A DNA stretch of 64,000 nucleotides. It comes from Dicyema japonicum. Taxonomy: Eukaryota > Dicyemida > Rhombozoa > Dicyemidae. The translations under genes were made by a program, and so were the position numbers. Shown here in pieces: positions 46,960 through 58,640 of this stretch. Below the pieces are notes generated by a model, which did no database searches, was not told the origin of the DNA, and worked only from the letters and a program-made list of their open reading frames with translations. The stretch's first letter is position 1. Every line of letters starts with the position of its first letter. The DNA is taken from NCBI GenBank assembly GCA_011109175.1, contig RDEW01000011.1, positions 483,095-547,094 on the forward strand. Direction: 5' to 3'.

Positions 46960-47720
46960 GTTCTGTTCACTGCATGCGACCGTATGTAATTTAGATCGTC
47001 TGTACACTCGAGTTTCTTTACAATCATCTTTCTCTGATCGGGGGTCTGTTCCCATCGGAGAAATGTTCCATTGCTATTTTTTCAAGGGCATCAATATCCA
47101 TGCAGAGTTCATGCCAAAAGAGACTCTACCTCGATTCAATGATTTCCGTGATCCATCTTTTGGAGCTCTGCCTCAATAGTCCCCCATGTTCCCAACTATA
47201 CATCAGCGCCGGTTTTATATATGCATTATATATTTCAAATTTGTTTTCAAGAACTATCTCCATGTTTTCCATTTTCTTATATATTGCTGCCGCTATGAAG
47301 GTTTTGTCTTGGTTAACGTTCCAAAACCAGTCTGGGAATTGTGGCCAATAACCGTTCCAATTCACAGCCATTTTCACAAAATCAATGTCGTTGGCATTAA
47401 CTATTTCCATCGGCATATGTCCTCCGCATCTTTTCTTGAGAGATCTCAGATCTTCCTCAAGATATACAATAAAAGGACAAGTGATAGCCAGTACCCTGTG
47501 GTGTTTAAATGGTTGTCCTAAAAGGAGTAATGTCTTGTTCACAACATTATCTTGTATAGTTTTCATCAGGAAAACATCCAGTAATCTTCTGTCGACAAGT
47601 CAAAGGTACTAGAGATATCAAGTCACAGTTTTGTATCGTTGACACAGGGCACAATTCAATCTGAAAGACCAGACAATATCTGTAGTAGAACGTACCCTTT
47701 TGAAACCGCTATGTCTTGGA
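46960..47720 (-). mobile_element. LINE of the 'YLEAAL' (RTE-like) type, degenerate RT
   Basis: FKRVRSTTDIVW at about 47700 is the GFRxGRSTxDVVW motif. FIVYLEEDLRSLKKRCG, NANDIDFVKMAVN and YNAYIKPALMYSWEHGGL follow the same order as in the 19.9-21.8 kb copy. The YADD aspartates are changed (NANDIDF), so it is a dead copy. Confidence 0.75.
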
Positions 47721-48845
47721 GATAAAAATTTCTCGACTCTAGGAGATATTCGGTTGAGGACAATCATAAATTTCTTATTGTTTTCAGTAATATCACCGGA
47801 CTCGTTTGGTCATAAACCAGGAAAGTACAAAAAAACTAAAATCCCATCACTTCAAAAGAGAGTGCGTTTTTATCCAGCAGCCCTGATGACAAAGTTTAGG
47901 TTCAAAAATACCCTTAAACCCTGCTAGCCTTTTCCTTCCAAGTGTTTTAGAACATGCCTTTTTAGAAACCACGAAAGTAACATTCCAGATTATTTTCGGT
48001 ATTTTTTCAAATCAGCAAGTTCCTTCTTAATCTCCAAATGATAGCTATCACGAGTTTCGTGACATAATCATAGTTCCTCCATTGCAAAATGATCTGCATT
48101 TGATTTATTCCTTCTAACTCCATCTATTACACAAAGACCTTTTCATTTTAAATCGTGCAACAAAGAGCTTATTATTCTATTTCCTGAGTTTTATTTTTTT
48201 ATATCATAAAACTAGTCAGTTCTTGAATTCTGTTGAGAGTTTTGTTATATTTGTTTTACTAAAATATTTTTCATGTGTGTTAAGAGTATTACACAGTCGG
48301 AAATGAAATGGACTACTTTGATCAGCGAGTTATGCTTGAGTTGTAAACTATGTTATAGATTTCCGTTTTTCAGGAAGGTGTGTCATAAGGTCTCAGGAAA
48401 TTCGACATTACAAAAACATTTTAAAATCGAATTTTCACAAGATTGTGCAATCAATTACCTCAGCTGGATTATGTAATAAATTATTCAATTTTATTGAAAA
48501 AATGTTATGATTACAAATTGAAAAGAGAGAACCAAAGAATGCTCTCCACTTTTTTTCCTTTTTTTGTGTAAGTCCTTTATAGACGACCCGGTTCCTCAGT
48601 GAAAATTTTCACTATGTTACCCTCATGAAACTGTGAACGAAGTTTTTATAAAAAGAGATACCAAAAACCTTGTTCTTAAAATAGACGGTAGAAGCCTCCA
48701 ATGGTCCCCAAAAGTTAATTAGGATCATCAGTTGCGTTCCTTTATTACTTAGCTATTTGGTCAGGAAAAATCCCAAAAACATACCACAACAGAATAATTC
48801 GAATAAACATTCAAAATTACCGAAAAATTAATGAAAACAAAATTG
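47721..48845. repeat. Spacer with SINE family A relic at about 48540-48625
   Basis: 'ttttgtgtaagtcctttata' followed by 'gacgacccggttcctcagtg' matches the minus-strand body of SINE A (4680-4740). Nothing else supported. Confidence 0.4.
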
Positions 48846-49151
48846 TTAGATCTGCTTTTTACGTAATGTTGGCTGTATATGAGCTCTATATAAAGATCCG
48901 GGAACAGGCTTTGCTTTAAATCTTGGTGGATTCAAATTTGTGACATTATTCACCGCCTGATCCGTAGTGTCATTCACTGTCATATTTCTATTCGTAATGA
49001 TAGACTTAGTGCGTTTTAGCACAGGTTTGGGGGGTACATAAGATGGGCTTAGGATCTTTTTATTGAGAGGGTAAGCCTTGAATTTGTTTCTTAGTGTTTC
49101 TTTAATCAATACCTTAATTCCTCCGCTTCTACAGAACTCTTTACTTGGCAT
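48846..49151 (-). CDS. Small basic protein, 101 residues, unassigned
   Basis: Single open exon from ATG 49151 (MPSKEFCRSGGIKVLIKET) to TAA/TAG at 48846. It is rich in K, R, P and N, with two spaced motifs FKAYPLNKKIL and FKAKPVPGSLYRAHIQP that recall FKAxPxP motifs of TPX2- or FAM161-like microtubule proteins. This resemblance is weak and unproven. An alternative 23-nt intron at 'gtattgattaaag' would create an early stop, so the unspliced reading is preferred. Confidence 0.45.
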   Translation of the reverse strand: MPSKEFCRSGGIKVLIKETLRNKFKAYPLNKKILSPSYVPPKPVLKRTKSIITNRNMTVNDTTDQAVNNVTNLNPPRFKAKPVPGSLYRAHIQPTLRKKQI

Positions 49152-49780
49152 CGTCTTGTGCTAATAGCCGAAAACTGAAACTCCTTAACAACTGTAGGAT
49201 TAAGTGTTCGTGTTGGAACTAAGGTTTATATAAATAATACAGCGTTCTCTAGATGATAGTAGGGCGTTATTAGGCAACTAATTTTATTATTTTTGTTACT
49301 TTTAATTCTTCCTGCTGAACTTCTATTAATTAAAATTACTTAATTACTTTTGCAATTTTTCTTTCTATTCTCTAATGAATCATTACTTGACATTGCTACA
49401 AAAAACAAGCCACTATATATTATTTATGTAATTTATTTATTTTATTTATTCAATAAAATCAAAATTAATTAAATAAAATTGGTTATTTTAATTTAATTAT
49501 CTGATTAAAAATTTCATGACTATTTTATCAATTATACATAACTATAAAAACCAAAAAGGATCTATTTCTTACCTATTCTACTGAAAAGGTTGCCGCAATG
49601 GCGGATATAGATGAAAGTAATTCTGGACGGGATAAGTCTCATTCCTAATCATGAGAACTGGATAAACTACGTTTTTTAACTAAACTTTTTTCAGGTATAT
49701 TAAATTTATTTAAGGACTAATAATCACTATTAAATTTAAAAAGACAATTAGGTAATCTCAGACACTCTCACTAACCACTC
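49152..49780. other. A+T-rich spacer
   Basis: No supported feature. Confidence 0.4.
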
Positions 49781-49785
49781 ATTTT

Positions 49786-49990
49786 TGCTCTATGTTCCTC
49801 ACCGTTGGGGTCTCGAAGGGCGTAGGGTCTACCAAAGATGACGAAAACCATATTAAAGATGTCGTAGATATTCATCCTGATTTTCTTATTTTAAGTGATT
49901 TTAAGGCTACACAATCAGAGATGTATTGGATGATACAAATATTTTTTTTAAAGTTTCGATTAATCAACTCAAAATGTTTTTTTAATTATA
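49786..49990 (+). pseudogene. Possible GT31 (beta-1,3-galactosyltransferase-like) fragment
   Basis: The frame reads FLTVGVSKG, then DDENHIKDVVDIHPDFLIL and SDFKAT. This recalls the conserved FxxG.S......E......DIL..DF.D.Y segment of GT31 transferases. It then loses similarity. Very short, and could be chance. Confidence 0.25.
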
Positions 49991-50289
49991 AAGAAACTGA
50001 AAAGTTTGCTTGCAATCGGCGTACAACTGTTTTCTCTGCAGTGAATGTCGAACAGTGATAACTCGTTTCTGATAATGGACTCTATTATTTCTTCCATTTT
50101 ATAGAGATAAACCAACTTTCTATATTCGTACATATTTTCATTGACTTTTATATTATTACAACAAACAACTTTATATCTGGCCTCAATTATACTTTCTTTT
50201 TGTAATTGACTTTCGTCATTCTCAACAGACATTCCTTCATCACGTTTATTTAAATTTTACTTCATCTATTTTTCTTCTTGGACGACGGG

Positions 50290-50520
50290 TTAGCGGCTAT
50301 ACACTGACCAATTGACTGTTGTATTCAGAAGCTATCCGTGAATTTCTCCGCAGTGTTTTAGTGAAGATATATTTTTGGTCTACGTATATTAGCTTAATCA
50401 CATCCTTAGATTTACTCGAGTTCCATCTAACCGTGTTCCTGTAAAATTTGTTCATTTTGGGAAAATATTTTCAAATCATCCATAAAAGGCAAATGATCGT
50501 GGCATAAGGTATCATTGATG
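50290..50520 (-). mobile_element. Reverse transcriptase relic with FMDDLK motif
   Basis: The minus strand gives LPFMDDLKIFSQNEQILQE, then after a shift VRWNSSKSKDVIKLIYVDQ. The (F/Y)MDDLK(L/I)F motif is the catalytic box of a LINE group distinct from the others in this window. Only the core is left. Confidence 0.5.
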
Positions 50521-50689
50521 TGGTTGACTCACAAATATAAACTTTTGGGTATTTTCCACTCAACCTGGTCAAAGATCTGATTATCTTTTCAAAATACCCC
50601 TTACTATTTCAATATCGTGTTTATTAAAATTTAATTAGAATGGCCATTTATTGCAAATATTCTGATATGGCTCTGCATAAAAAAATATG

Positions 50690-50870
50690 AATTCTATCGC
50701 ATCCGCTAACCTCCTTATTATATTCCTCAGAAGTTAACTGTCAGGTCAGATGCTGCAGCAACATTGCAACCTGGAAAACCATAAAATAATTTAAACGGTG
50801 ATTTTCCCGTCGTGCTATGACTAGACACATTATACGTATAAACGGTATTTTCCAAAACATCGACCCGCAT
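50690..50870 (-). mobile_element. Gypsy-type LTR retrotransposon integrase relic
   Basis: The minus-strand frame reads ENTVYTYNVSSHSTTGKSPF followed by KLFYGFPG, the 'YNxSxHSxTGxSPFxLxYG' segment at the end of the Ty3/Gypsy integrase core. No LTRs or other Gypsy domains were found nearby, so it is an isolated fragment. Confidence 0.65.
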
Positions 50871-50999
50871 AGTTAATCTTGTTTTGAAGAGTGTTTTCGG
50901 TTACCGGCAGTCGAGCGTGTGGTTATAACGTTAAGCTTGACACTCTGATTTAGGATGTCTGAAACTTTATGAATGGAGATGACATTCCAATCCTCATAA

Positions 51000-52060
51000 T
51001 TGAATTACAGAATTCTTTTCTGTTATTACCAAACCCACGAAAAGATGCTCCAATTAAGTTTTTACATTTTTTATTAAAAAGCAGAAATTTCCAGGCAAAC
51101 TTGGAAAAATATTAAAAACCACTTGAAATCATTATATCAATACTTTTTTTCTTTTTTTAATATATTAAGCCAACTAAAGGCAGAAATTAACAGTTAGCAA
51201 TTGCTGGCTGCTCTCATAATTGAGCCTATTTTTGACGAATTGTAAGAACCACCTCCTTTCTCTTCCACCATTTTTGAGCGATCCGATTCTGTTCAAGAGA
51301 GTCAGTAATCTTTATTATATATAGTATTAATACTAAATATAATAAAAATTTAATACAACAGACCTGACTAACCTAATTTACCACAGTAAGGGCATGCGAC
51401 AACAAACAACTATCCTTAGTTATCCATTACTTTTAATGAAATACAAAACATCATTTATGATTTTTAGACTTCAGGACCGTCATCTAAATGTTCTTTTTGC
51501 ATGTTCAAATGTATTTTTCGAAAAATCGATTTTCTTGGTGGTTTTCTAAATGAAACAAGTCGGCATTTTTTGCATTTAATGATAAAACTTTTAGCTAATG
51601 TTGAGAATGAACCTGCATTTTTCTAATTTCTCAATATTGAAGGAAAGAAAAAAAGTTAAAAATCACGTTTTATTTTAATAAAACTAACGTTTTTTTGTTC
51701 ATTTAAAGCATTTAAAAAATTCTTTGATCATTGTTGTCCAAAATTATTGATTTTGTTTTATCAAATTGGCCTCAAATTCTAAGGCACAAAAAATGGCCAA
51801 TTTGCGAGGATCAAGTGTATATGTTTTATGTAGGAAAAATTCAGTTGTGGTCATTTTCTACGAGATCTGGAAAAGAATATTTTAAGGAACGAAATTGTTT
51901 CAAGGTTGAATAAATAGTTGGATCATTTTGCCAGCCATTTGGCGTCTCCTTAGCATGGTGGAACCAATGACGCCAACAGAGGGAAGAAGAGAAATTTTCG
52001 CCACGTGGACTTTACGTTATGCTGGAATTCAATAATAATTATTAAACAGTTATATAATTT
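51000..52060. repeat. Spacer with SINE-B-like relic at 51945-52020
   Basis: 'ggtggaaccaatgacgccaa' and 'tcgccacgtggact' recall the SINE-B body on the plus strand (gtggatcacataacgccact ... ggcgccacgcgg). Otherwise nothing supported. Confidence 0.35.
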
Positions 52061-52109
52061 TATAATTTTCAAATAATAAATACAATAAAGGCTCTCTGTA
52101 AACTACTTC

Positions 52110-53017
52110 TTGTTATGAGGAAGTCGCAATATCTTGAGCAAGAAGAAAAATGTAGAATACTTGTTAAATTTAAGATCAAAATCTGTTTGAGAAGTATTAA
52201 AAGCTGCAAAATCTGATGACCATCATTTAAAAAGAGAGGTATAACTCTGAACAATTCAACGTAGAAGATGACAAACGTAGGAGGTTTTATATTTTATATT
52301 TTGCAGATATTCTGTTTCGATATACTAAAGGAAATTAAATCATCAAAATCAAACGTAGAAATTGTTAAAAAGAAGGTTCTATCCTTCATACAAGATTACA
52401 TGTCTTGTATATTTATAGTCAACGATATTCTACAGAGATTGCTTTTTGTATCATCAATATAAACTCTGAAGATGAACTAAAAGTTGTCGAGAATGTTCCC
52501 ACCTTTCCACGAACATCTAAGATCTCAAGTAGGTCCCAAAAAATCTAAAGGTAAACCAAGAAAACGCAAGAAAGGTATATTGCTGTCTCAAAGGTACATT
52601 CTAGTAAGGACCAGAAATCTGCGAAAAAAATCTGACAAAAAATCCGCGAGTTCTGGGGTGACTCCTTTCAGTCTGATGTACGATTTTCCTATATTTAAGT
52701 TCTTATGTGAAGATTTACCAAAAACTCTCGGCTATTTTCCTATCCAAACCACGAGCAAGCGCTTAAATGCTGCTGTCCTTCCCCCAAAAAGGAAAAGTAA
52801 GATTGAGGAGGTTTGTTTTTCTGTATTGGAATTGAAGCCAACGTTAAGTCCAAAGAATATAACAATTGGGACGGATAAAAATATTATGAGGATTGGTGAG
52901 GGCAGCAGACTGACCATGAATGAAAGTATTACCAACTCTGTGAGACCCCCAAGTGAAAATTCCATGTTGTGTCCGACTAACGAGAGCAGCAAATTCGATA
53001 TGACTAAGATTTTGTGA
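52110..53017 (+). CDS. Basic low-complexity protein gene, upstream exons uncertain
   Basis: A clear last part runs from about 52390 to the stop at 53018. STEIAFCIININSEDELKVV leads to VPTFPRTSKIS, then a 22-nt intron (gtaggtcccaa...aag, about 52531-52552). SKPRKRKKGILLSQRYILV and LPPKRKSKIEEVCFSVLEL follow, ending FDMTKIL. An in-frame ATG at 52493 could start a shorter product without the intron. Earlier candidate exons (MRKSQYLEQEEKCRIL near 52117; DILKEIKSSKSN near 52320) are separated by likely 21-30 nt introns that I could not settle. AATAAA at 53124. No family recognised. Confidence 0.5.
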
Positions 53018-53379
53018 GAAAAGCCTACAGCTACTTTACTAAGGGACAGTAATGTATTAAGTTTATAAATTTGTTTATAGAGAGACTCATCTATACTTCT
53101 AAAAGGTTGATAATTAATCTAAAAATAAAACCTTTTAATTATTAATAAAATTGCGCACGCTACTTGTTGTGGTCGTTGTGGTGCTGTGAAAAGAAGAGAA
53201 AGAAGATAAAAGAAACGGAAAATCATAAAGAAGATGCAGAAAACTGCTAAAGTAAATGAGGACGTAATTAACCATGTTTCTAGAACATCTTTTCCCTGCC
53301 TAATCTGTGGCAAAACAAACGAGGGGAAATTCGGCATGTTTTCGTTGCCTTAATTTTGAACACTTTGGGTGCTATAAGC
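53018..53379. other. 3' flank and spacer
   Basis: AATAAA at 53124-53129 probably serves the upstream gene. No other feature is supported. Confidence 0.4.
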
Positions 53380-53965
53380 TAACAAGAAGGAAGGCACAAT
53401 TTCTGCCAAACTGGTCATGCCCCATGCCTCGGGAATACCGGCAATGGAGAAAGCCCTCTCCTGGACCTATCTAACANCTTTTTCTATCGGAGTGAAACAA
53501 GGAAATCTCTTTGGATCCTTGTTGTTCTGTCTTGCAATCGAGAGCATCACCAAACTTCCGCGCTTGCCCCTCAATCTGTGGAATCTTGATGACGCGGTTC
53601 TCTGAACATCCCCAGATACTGTCTCTCAGGATTTGGAGGTGATATTTCTATCCTTTTCGGTTGACTATCTTTTTTGAAGCCAGAAATCCTCTTGTCTGTG
53701 ACAACACCTGCACCGACACATTCACCGCTTAGAACCTACATCAAAGTGCCTCTGGAGCCTGTTCTGTCGCCGAGAAGATCGAGAGGTCAAAAGGGGCAAA
53801 TAACGTGGTCCTACGCAAAGATATTTTGTTTGTTTTGCTCGCAGTTAAAACCTCTGGTTCACTTACGCCAGCGACTTTGGAATTCTGAGTTGTCTAGTAT
53901 AGGGGTCGGCAAATACTTTTGGAGAAGATCGAATTTTTGACATTTTTGGAAATTACGAAAAATTG
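53380..53965 (+). mobile_element. R2-like LINE RT fragment; hAT-type end at about 53899
   Basis: GVKQGNLFGSLLFCLAIE and LNLWNLDDAVL are the RT motifs seen as DPLGPLLFALAID and LWYLDDAT in the 2-kb copy. A single 'n' (53477) lies in it. At 53899 'ataggggtcggcaaatactt' has the form of a hAT terminal repeat. Confidence 0.7.
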
Positions 53966-54673
53966 AAAAGGCACCTTATATTTTCCTGACTAATGAGGCA
54001 TTTTGGTAGTTACTTTGAGTTAAAAGTGAATGCGAAAGGAGATATGAGATTACTAGAGAAAAAAATACAACTCATACTTTTAAAAAAGCCTTAATCGATA
54101 AAATAAAATTATTTTCCCCAGATTCACTAACTTGTAGAAAACTGGCGACCTTCAAAAACGAGTCGTCAAGACAGGATCTCTCAGAGATCCATCTCTTTTA
54201 CTTAGAGTCATTGTATACAGTGCCATAAATCATGAACAACTCCACATCTCAGGTGTGCAAGCTACCTTCTGACAAGCCTCGAAAAAGCAGTAATGAAGCG
54301 CTAATCTCAGAAGGTCTGCGCTCCAGTATCTTATTCCCTTTAGGGATCATATGGTACGCATAGATACAATTCATGTACACTCTTGGTCCAAGTTTAATAT
54401 TTTGCCTGAGGTGGTTTTTCATGAGTGTTCTTTGGAGGGCAGTGAAGGTTATTCGATGTGTCTGCGGCTAGTGAATTCGAGTGATATTTCTCTAAGATTT
54501 AGGCTCTTCGCACATGTTCTCCAAAAGAGAAGAGTGCATTATTCATTCTGTTTTGGACGTTCACTTTTGGGTGGTCTCTATTTTGGTAGTGCTGTGTTGT
54601 ATGGAATGCAAATTCAGTCAGATGATCTCTTCGATGTAAGAGATGATAAGTGCTGACTCCTTAATTGTTAATG
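53966..54673 (-). other. Unassigned, possibly decayed element
   Basis: The minus frames around 54300-54050 give short stretches such as EACQKVACTPEMW and FMALYTMTLSKRDGSLRDP that look protein-derived but match nothing I can name. Frames shift repeatedly. Confidence 0.3.
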
Positions 54674-54997
54674 GATCTGTAGTCCTCTGATTTATTTTTA
54701 GTTTCAAGAAATCCTTGAGAATTTTCTTAGACCTAATATTCACTAGTTGTCGGACGCTGGTCCTTCCTCCCATTGACTTCTCTGGAGTTGGATTCTATGC
54801 TCTTTATGATTCGACATCTTGTACTCCTCGGACATGATCTGTAGTCCTCTGATTTATTTTTAGTTTCAAGAAATCCTTGAGAATTTTCTTAGACCTAATA
54901 TTCACTAGTTGTCGGACGCTGGACCTTCCTCCCATTGACTTCTCTGGAGTTGGATTCTATGCTCTTTATGATTCGACATCTTGTACTCTTCGGACAT
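54674..54997 (+). repeat. 162-bp tandem duplication
   Basis: 54674-54835 and 54836-54997 are head-to-tail copies differing at about two positions (ctggtcc/ctggacc; ctcctcgg/ctcttcgg). There is no 'n' between them. Probably recent. The function of the unit is unknown. Confidence 0.92.
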
Positions 54998-55213
54998 CAA
55001 GAGGTTATACAACATGATTTATACGTACGTTTTGTTGTAGATTACTTTAATCGTTTTTTTCGTTTTAATACAAGTCATCTCTCTGAGAGATATCATTCTC
55101 AGTGAAGAAGCCATTATGGACGACGATATCGAGGAATGGGTTCATCGGTTATTGGACGGTCTGATTTACTTGGTTTTTTAATTTTTTTTACTTTTGGGGT
55201 TTTGTATTATTAC

Positions 55214-55286
55214 TAGGGCAATTTTTGTCAATAAAGTCAAAAATTCATATGCTCTTTAAGATTTAATTTTTATTTTTTTTAATTTA
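55214..55286 (+). repeat. MITE end, cut by LINE insertion
   Basis: 'tagggcaatttttgtcaata' to 'aagtcaaaaattcat' repeats 23344-23380. The rest of the element is displaced by the LINE copy that starts at 55287. Confidence 0.55.
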
Positions 55287-55700
55287 TAACAATAAAATCG
55301 TTCTAAAGTCCAGCGGATATGATCGAGTGGCTGTTACCTCTGACTACTGCCAGGGATATCCTTTGGAAAAGCCACTCGGTTTCCCGACGCTCCCTCGAGG
55401 CTTTGGTCAATAGACACCCAAGTGCTCTAAGGAAAGAGACCGTCTTGGGGCCAAAGACTCCGCTCGTCTCGACGANTATAACAATAAAATCGTTCTAAAG
55501 TCCAGCGGATATGATCGAGTGGCTGTTACCTCTGACTACTGCCAGGGATATCCTTTGGAAAAGCCACTCGGTTTCCCGACGCTCCCTCGAGGCTTTGGTC
55601 AATAGACACCCAAGTGCTCTAAGGAAAGAGACCGTCTTGGGGCCAAAGACTCCACTCGTCTCGACGACCACTGGCTGTATATGGAAACGGTTTAGGAGGC
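55287..55700 (-). mobile_element. 3' end of R2-like LINE, shown twice around an 'n'
   Basis: 55287-55475 and 55477-55665 are the same sequence with one difference, joined by the 'n' at 55476. The second continues to about 55700, where the 5'-truncated element ends. It encodes VETSGVFGPKTVSFLRALGC and SLAVVRGNSHSIISAGL, and is practically identical to 45360-45580. The first copy is probably a scaffold overlap that was not merged. Confidence 0.88.
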
Positions 55701-55849
55701 CTAAAATTACACCATTCAACTCAGAAAAATCTGAAATATCCAGAGAACTAATGTTTATTTTCATTGGTTCTTGTGGAGTTCTACGTATGGCGGAGTTCCA
55801 CGTACGGACGATGAAAATATATAAAGAAAAAAATAATAAATAAAAAGGG

Positions 55850-55950
55850 ATCTTCCTACCTTTCTCCCTGACCAAATCCTCTAATAAAAATAGCATAATG
55901 AAAACTATCCGCTAAAGAATGAAGTGATGTCTGCGACAGTAGGACATAAT
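55850..55950 (+). mobile_element. SINE family D fragment
   Basis: 'ccctgaccaaatcctctaat' and 'gaatgaagtgatgtctgcga' match the middle of the family (17360-17455). Confidence 0.65.
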
Positions 55951-55954
55951 GTAG

Positions 55955-56210
55955 AAGAGAGGTTGAAAAGTAAAGACTTGCATAGTTAATTGTGGTTCGA
56001 ATGAATTGTTTATATATGATGGATAGGGTCTCTTTGCTTTGGCCGAAGGAATTGCCTGACACAGCTTTTAGTATGTTGAACTTGCGATAGGCATTTGTGA
56101 ATTGTTCCTCCACATGTTTCGAGAAAGTTAGTAGTTGTCGAAAATGACTCAAGTATTTTGGCATGTTTCGTATTTGTCTGTATGCCTTGTTTTTGCAGAT
56201 TCTTGTTCAC
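55955..56210 (-). mobile_element. Jockey-type LINE, C-terminal fragment
   Basis: LSHFRQLLTFSKHVEEQFT, RKFNILKAVSGNSFGQSKET and IYKQFIRTTINYAS match the post-catalytic part of the Jockey copies at 17.7 and 41.7 kb. Confidence 0.65.
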
Positions 56211-56219
56211 TATTTTTTT

Positions 56220-57240
56220 AATCTTCTAAAGAATTTTGATTTTCAATAAATGTTTAATTTTCCGTGTATTCAATATTTAAAAAATCTTCAACTTTAAGAG
56301 GATCGAAAATGTCTGTTCTTCTGATTATTGTATCATTAATATCAAGTTCAAGAATTTCGTTATTGGAGTTATTAAAAACTTTGAAAAAATTCCTGATCGT
56401 CTCTTCGGATACGTCTTCCCAAACCATTTTTGTAAAAAAAGACCGTATCCCTTACATTCTATTTCTTGTAAGAATTATAGACCGAAATATTTTGAGTTTC
56501 CAATAATTCCGTCAAATAGATTAACTGGTAAAATTACTCTTGAAAGATTTTATGATGCCAATATCCATGGGTTGAAGCAACCCCGTACATTTTTGGAAAA
56601 AACAAAATTTTTATATATCCCAAATTCGGCGGGATACAATGCGCAGGGTAGTTTTCAATCAATAGTAAAATTCGTTTTTTTTATTCTTGAGCTGAATATC
56701 AAAATTAATCAACCAATCTATAAATATAGATCCAGTCATCTAATCTCTTTGTGAACTATAGTAAGAGACGGAGCATCTATAGTCATAATTTCGAAAACAT
56801 CGAGGCATTTTTTGTCTTGAAATCATCACTGGTTTCAACTTGTGCGTTCCGCTCATGTTTGAACATAGCATAATTGAAACGGTCTTTAAAATTTTTGTAA
56901 CCTTGAAATCGGTTTCTGCAGATGCTTTTCGATGAAATGAGCTTATAGTATAACCCAGTTTCATCCAGATTATAGATTTGGTAAAGTTTATATGCTTTTG
57001 AAATTTCTTTAAATTCTTCAAGAATGGATTCAACGTCGACAGATTCATCAGTTTGCATTTCCCCGTGTAACTTGCGCATTCTGAATCCGTGTCTCTTTTT
57101 GAATTTATCCAAGAATCCATTAGAATTTTTGAAGCGTCCGAGAAAGGAATTGAAAGACATGTGTTAAATAAATTTTTATTATTAAAAAATTTAAAAATTG
57201 TAAAAATTGTGACCAATTTAAAAATTGACCAATTCATAAG
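56220..57240 (-). mobile_element. pogo/Tigger (jerky-like) transposase, degenerate
   Basis: GFLDKFKKRHGFRMRKLHGE is the end of the CENP-B-type helix-turn-helix, and KLYQIYNLDETGLYYKLISS is the first DDE motif (NxDETG). A frameshift then gives GTHKLKPVMISRQKMPRCF (expected G..K..P..I...K.PRCF). Later segments (GCFNPWILAS, NLFDGIIGNSK) are consistent but broken. Ends were not identified. An 'n' lies at 57294 just beyond it. Confidence 0.75.
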
Positions 57241-58125
57241 GAGAATAGAATTTTTTCTAAGAAAATTTATAAAATTGTGGCCAATTTAAAAATNAGTATT
57301 GTGATCTTTAATTGCCAGAAAGACACTCAACAAAACACTTAACAAAACTTGTCCAAATCATTTCTGACTTCCTGATTAACCTCAATCCATACTAGAGAAC
57401 CTTACTGGTCTTAGTGGTTAGAGAGAAGGCTTTTGGTTCAGCATCCCGAAAGATCTTTATTGCGAAAATTTTTATGACATCGGAATATATATGAATGGTA
57501 GGAATAAAATGAAATTCATAAAAATCTATTTATCGTTCCTGACAAAATCCAAATTATCTTTTTAAAGAATCTTGTGATCATGAAATCACTGAACACCGTG
57601 AAACGGAAAAAATTTTAAGATAATATCGAGCAACATACATTACAACTAAATAAGGAAGAAAAGCCAGACGTTCTCCCGGAAAAGTTGGTCGAGGCCGTTA
57701 AAAAGGCCGCGACGGATACTATCGGCTACAGAAGAAACCGCTCGAACAACAGCTACGCATATTATGATTCAAAACTAAGGGAAATCTCAGAGCGCCAAAG
57801 AAACATCTGACTGAGAATTGAAAATTGCTGTATGAACACGTAAAGGGAACTAAGGAATCAACAAAACAAAATCCTTCATGAAATAAGAGTCTGGGCACGT
57901 CTATTATGGACGAAATACTTAGACGAGAAGGTTAAAATTGAAAAGCTCTCACCTGACAGTCAAATGTTCATGGCTGTGCGGTTGCTTAATCGGGGTTCTC
58001 AAAATGCAAAAATGTGGATACAAGCTAAATCGGAACACTTAATATTGGAAGATGGGGACAAAGCCTCTAGAATTACTGACCACTTTCAAAAACAATTCCG
58101 AACGGATGATACATATACATAGGCT

Positions 58126-58640
58126 TACCACTTTATTATTCTAGAAATCAGAGACATTTATTGATTTTGATGATCAAAATCTGGGACAAAAATTTTTTTC
58201 ACATAAAAACAAGAAAATATCTTTATTTAAAATTAAATAAGAAAGTCGATTATATTTCTAAACTTTTTTCAAAAAATCAAAGCAAAACTAAATAATGATT
58301 CGAGGGTTTCTTCTTTCATTCGACCTTTTTCTTTTGACCAAGTGGAATTCATAATTGAAAATATTCTTTCTACAGGAGCAGTAGTGCCAGGTAAGCAAAA
58401 AAAATATTCGATAATTTTAATAAAATTTTGAATTTGAATACTCTTCTCATTAAAATATTTACAAACATGCATCCAATTTAATTCGCAATTATCCTGATTA
58501 GTTTTCCATTCCCATATCACTAATAATAAAACATTTCGGGACACTTAAATACGGGACAAAATCTGGGACAAGGCTCAAAATCCGTGACTGTCCCAGCTAA
58601 TCCGTGACGGATGGTAAGTTTACTTATACACCCACATTTA
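58126..58640 (-). mobile_element. hAT element remnant (C-terminal dimerisation domain) nested in the LINE
   Basis: The minus ORF 58544-58269 contains KIIEYFFCLPGTTAPVERIF and SIMNSTWSKEKGRMKEETLE, the hATC signature (LPGTxAxVERxFSxMN..W..EKxRL..ETL). The sequence is bounded by 'aggcttaccac' and 'gatggtaagttta', which may be its inverted ends. Upstream and downstream the LINE frame continues. Transposase N-terminal parts are missing. The 'n' at 58697 and a 146-bp duplication overlap its right end. Confidence 0.75.

Noticed and set aside
48846-49151. Naming the small ORF TPX2
   Set aside because: Only short FKAxPxP-like motifs agree; length and the rest do not support it.
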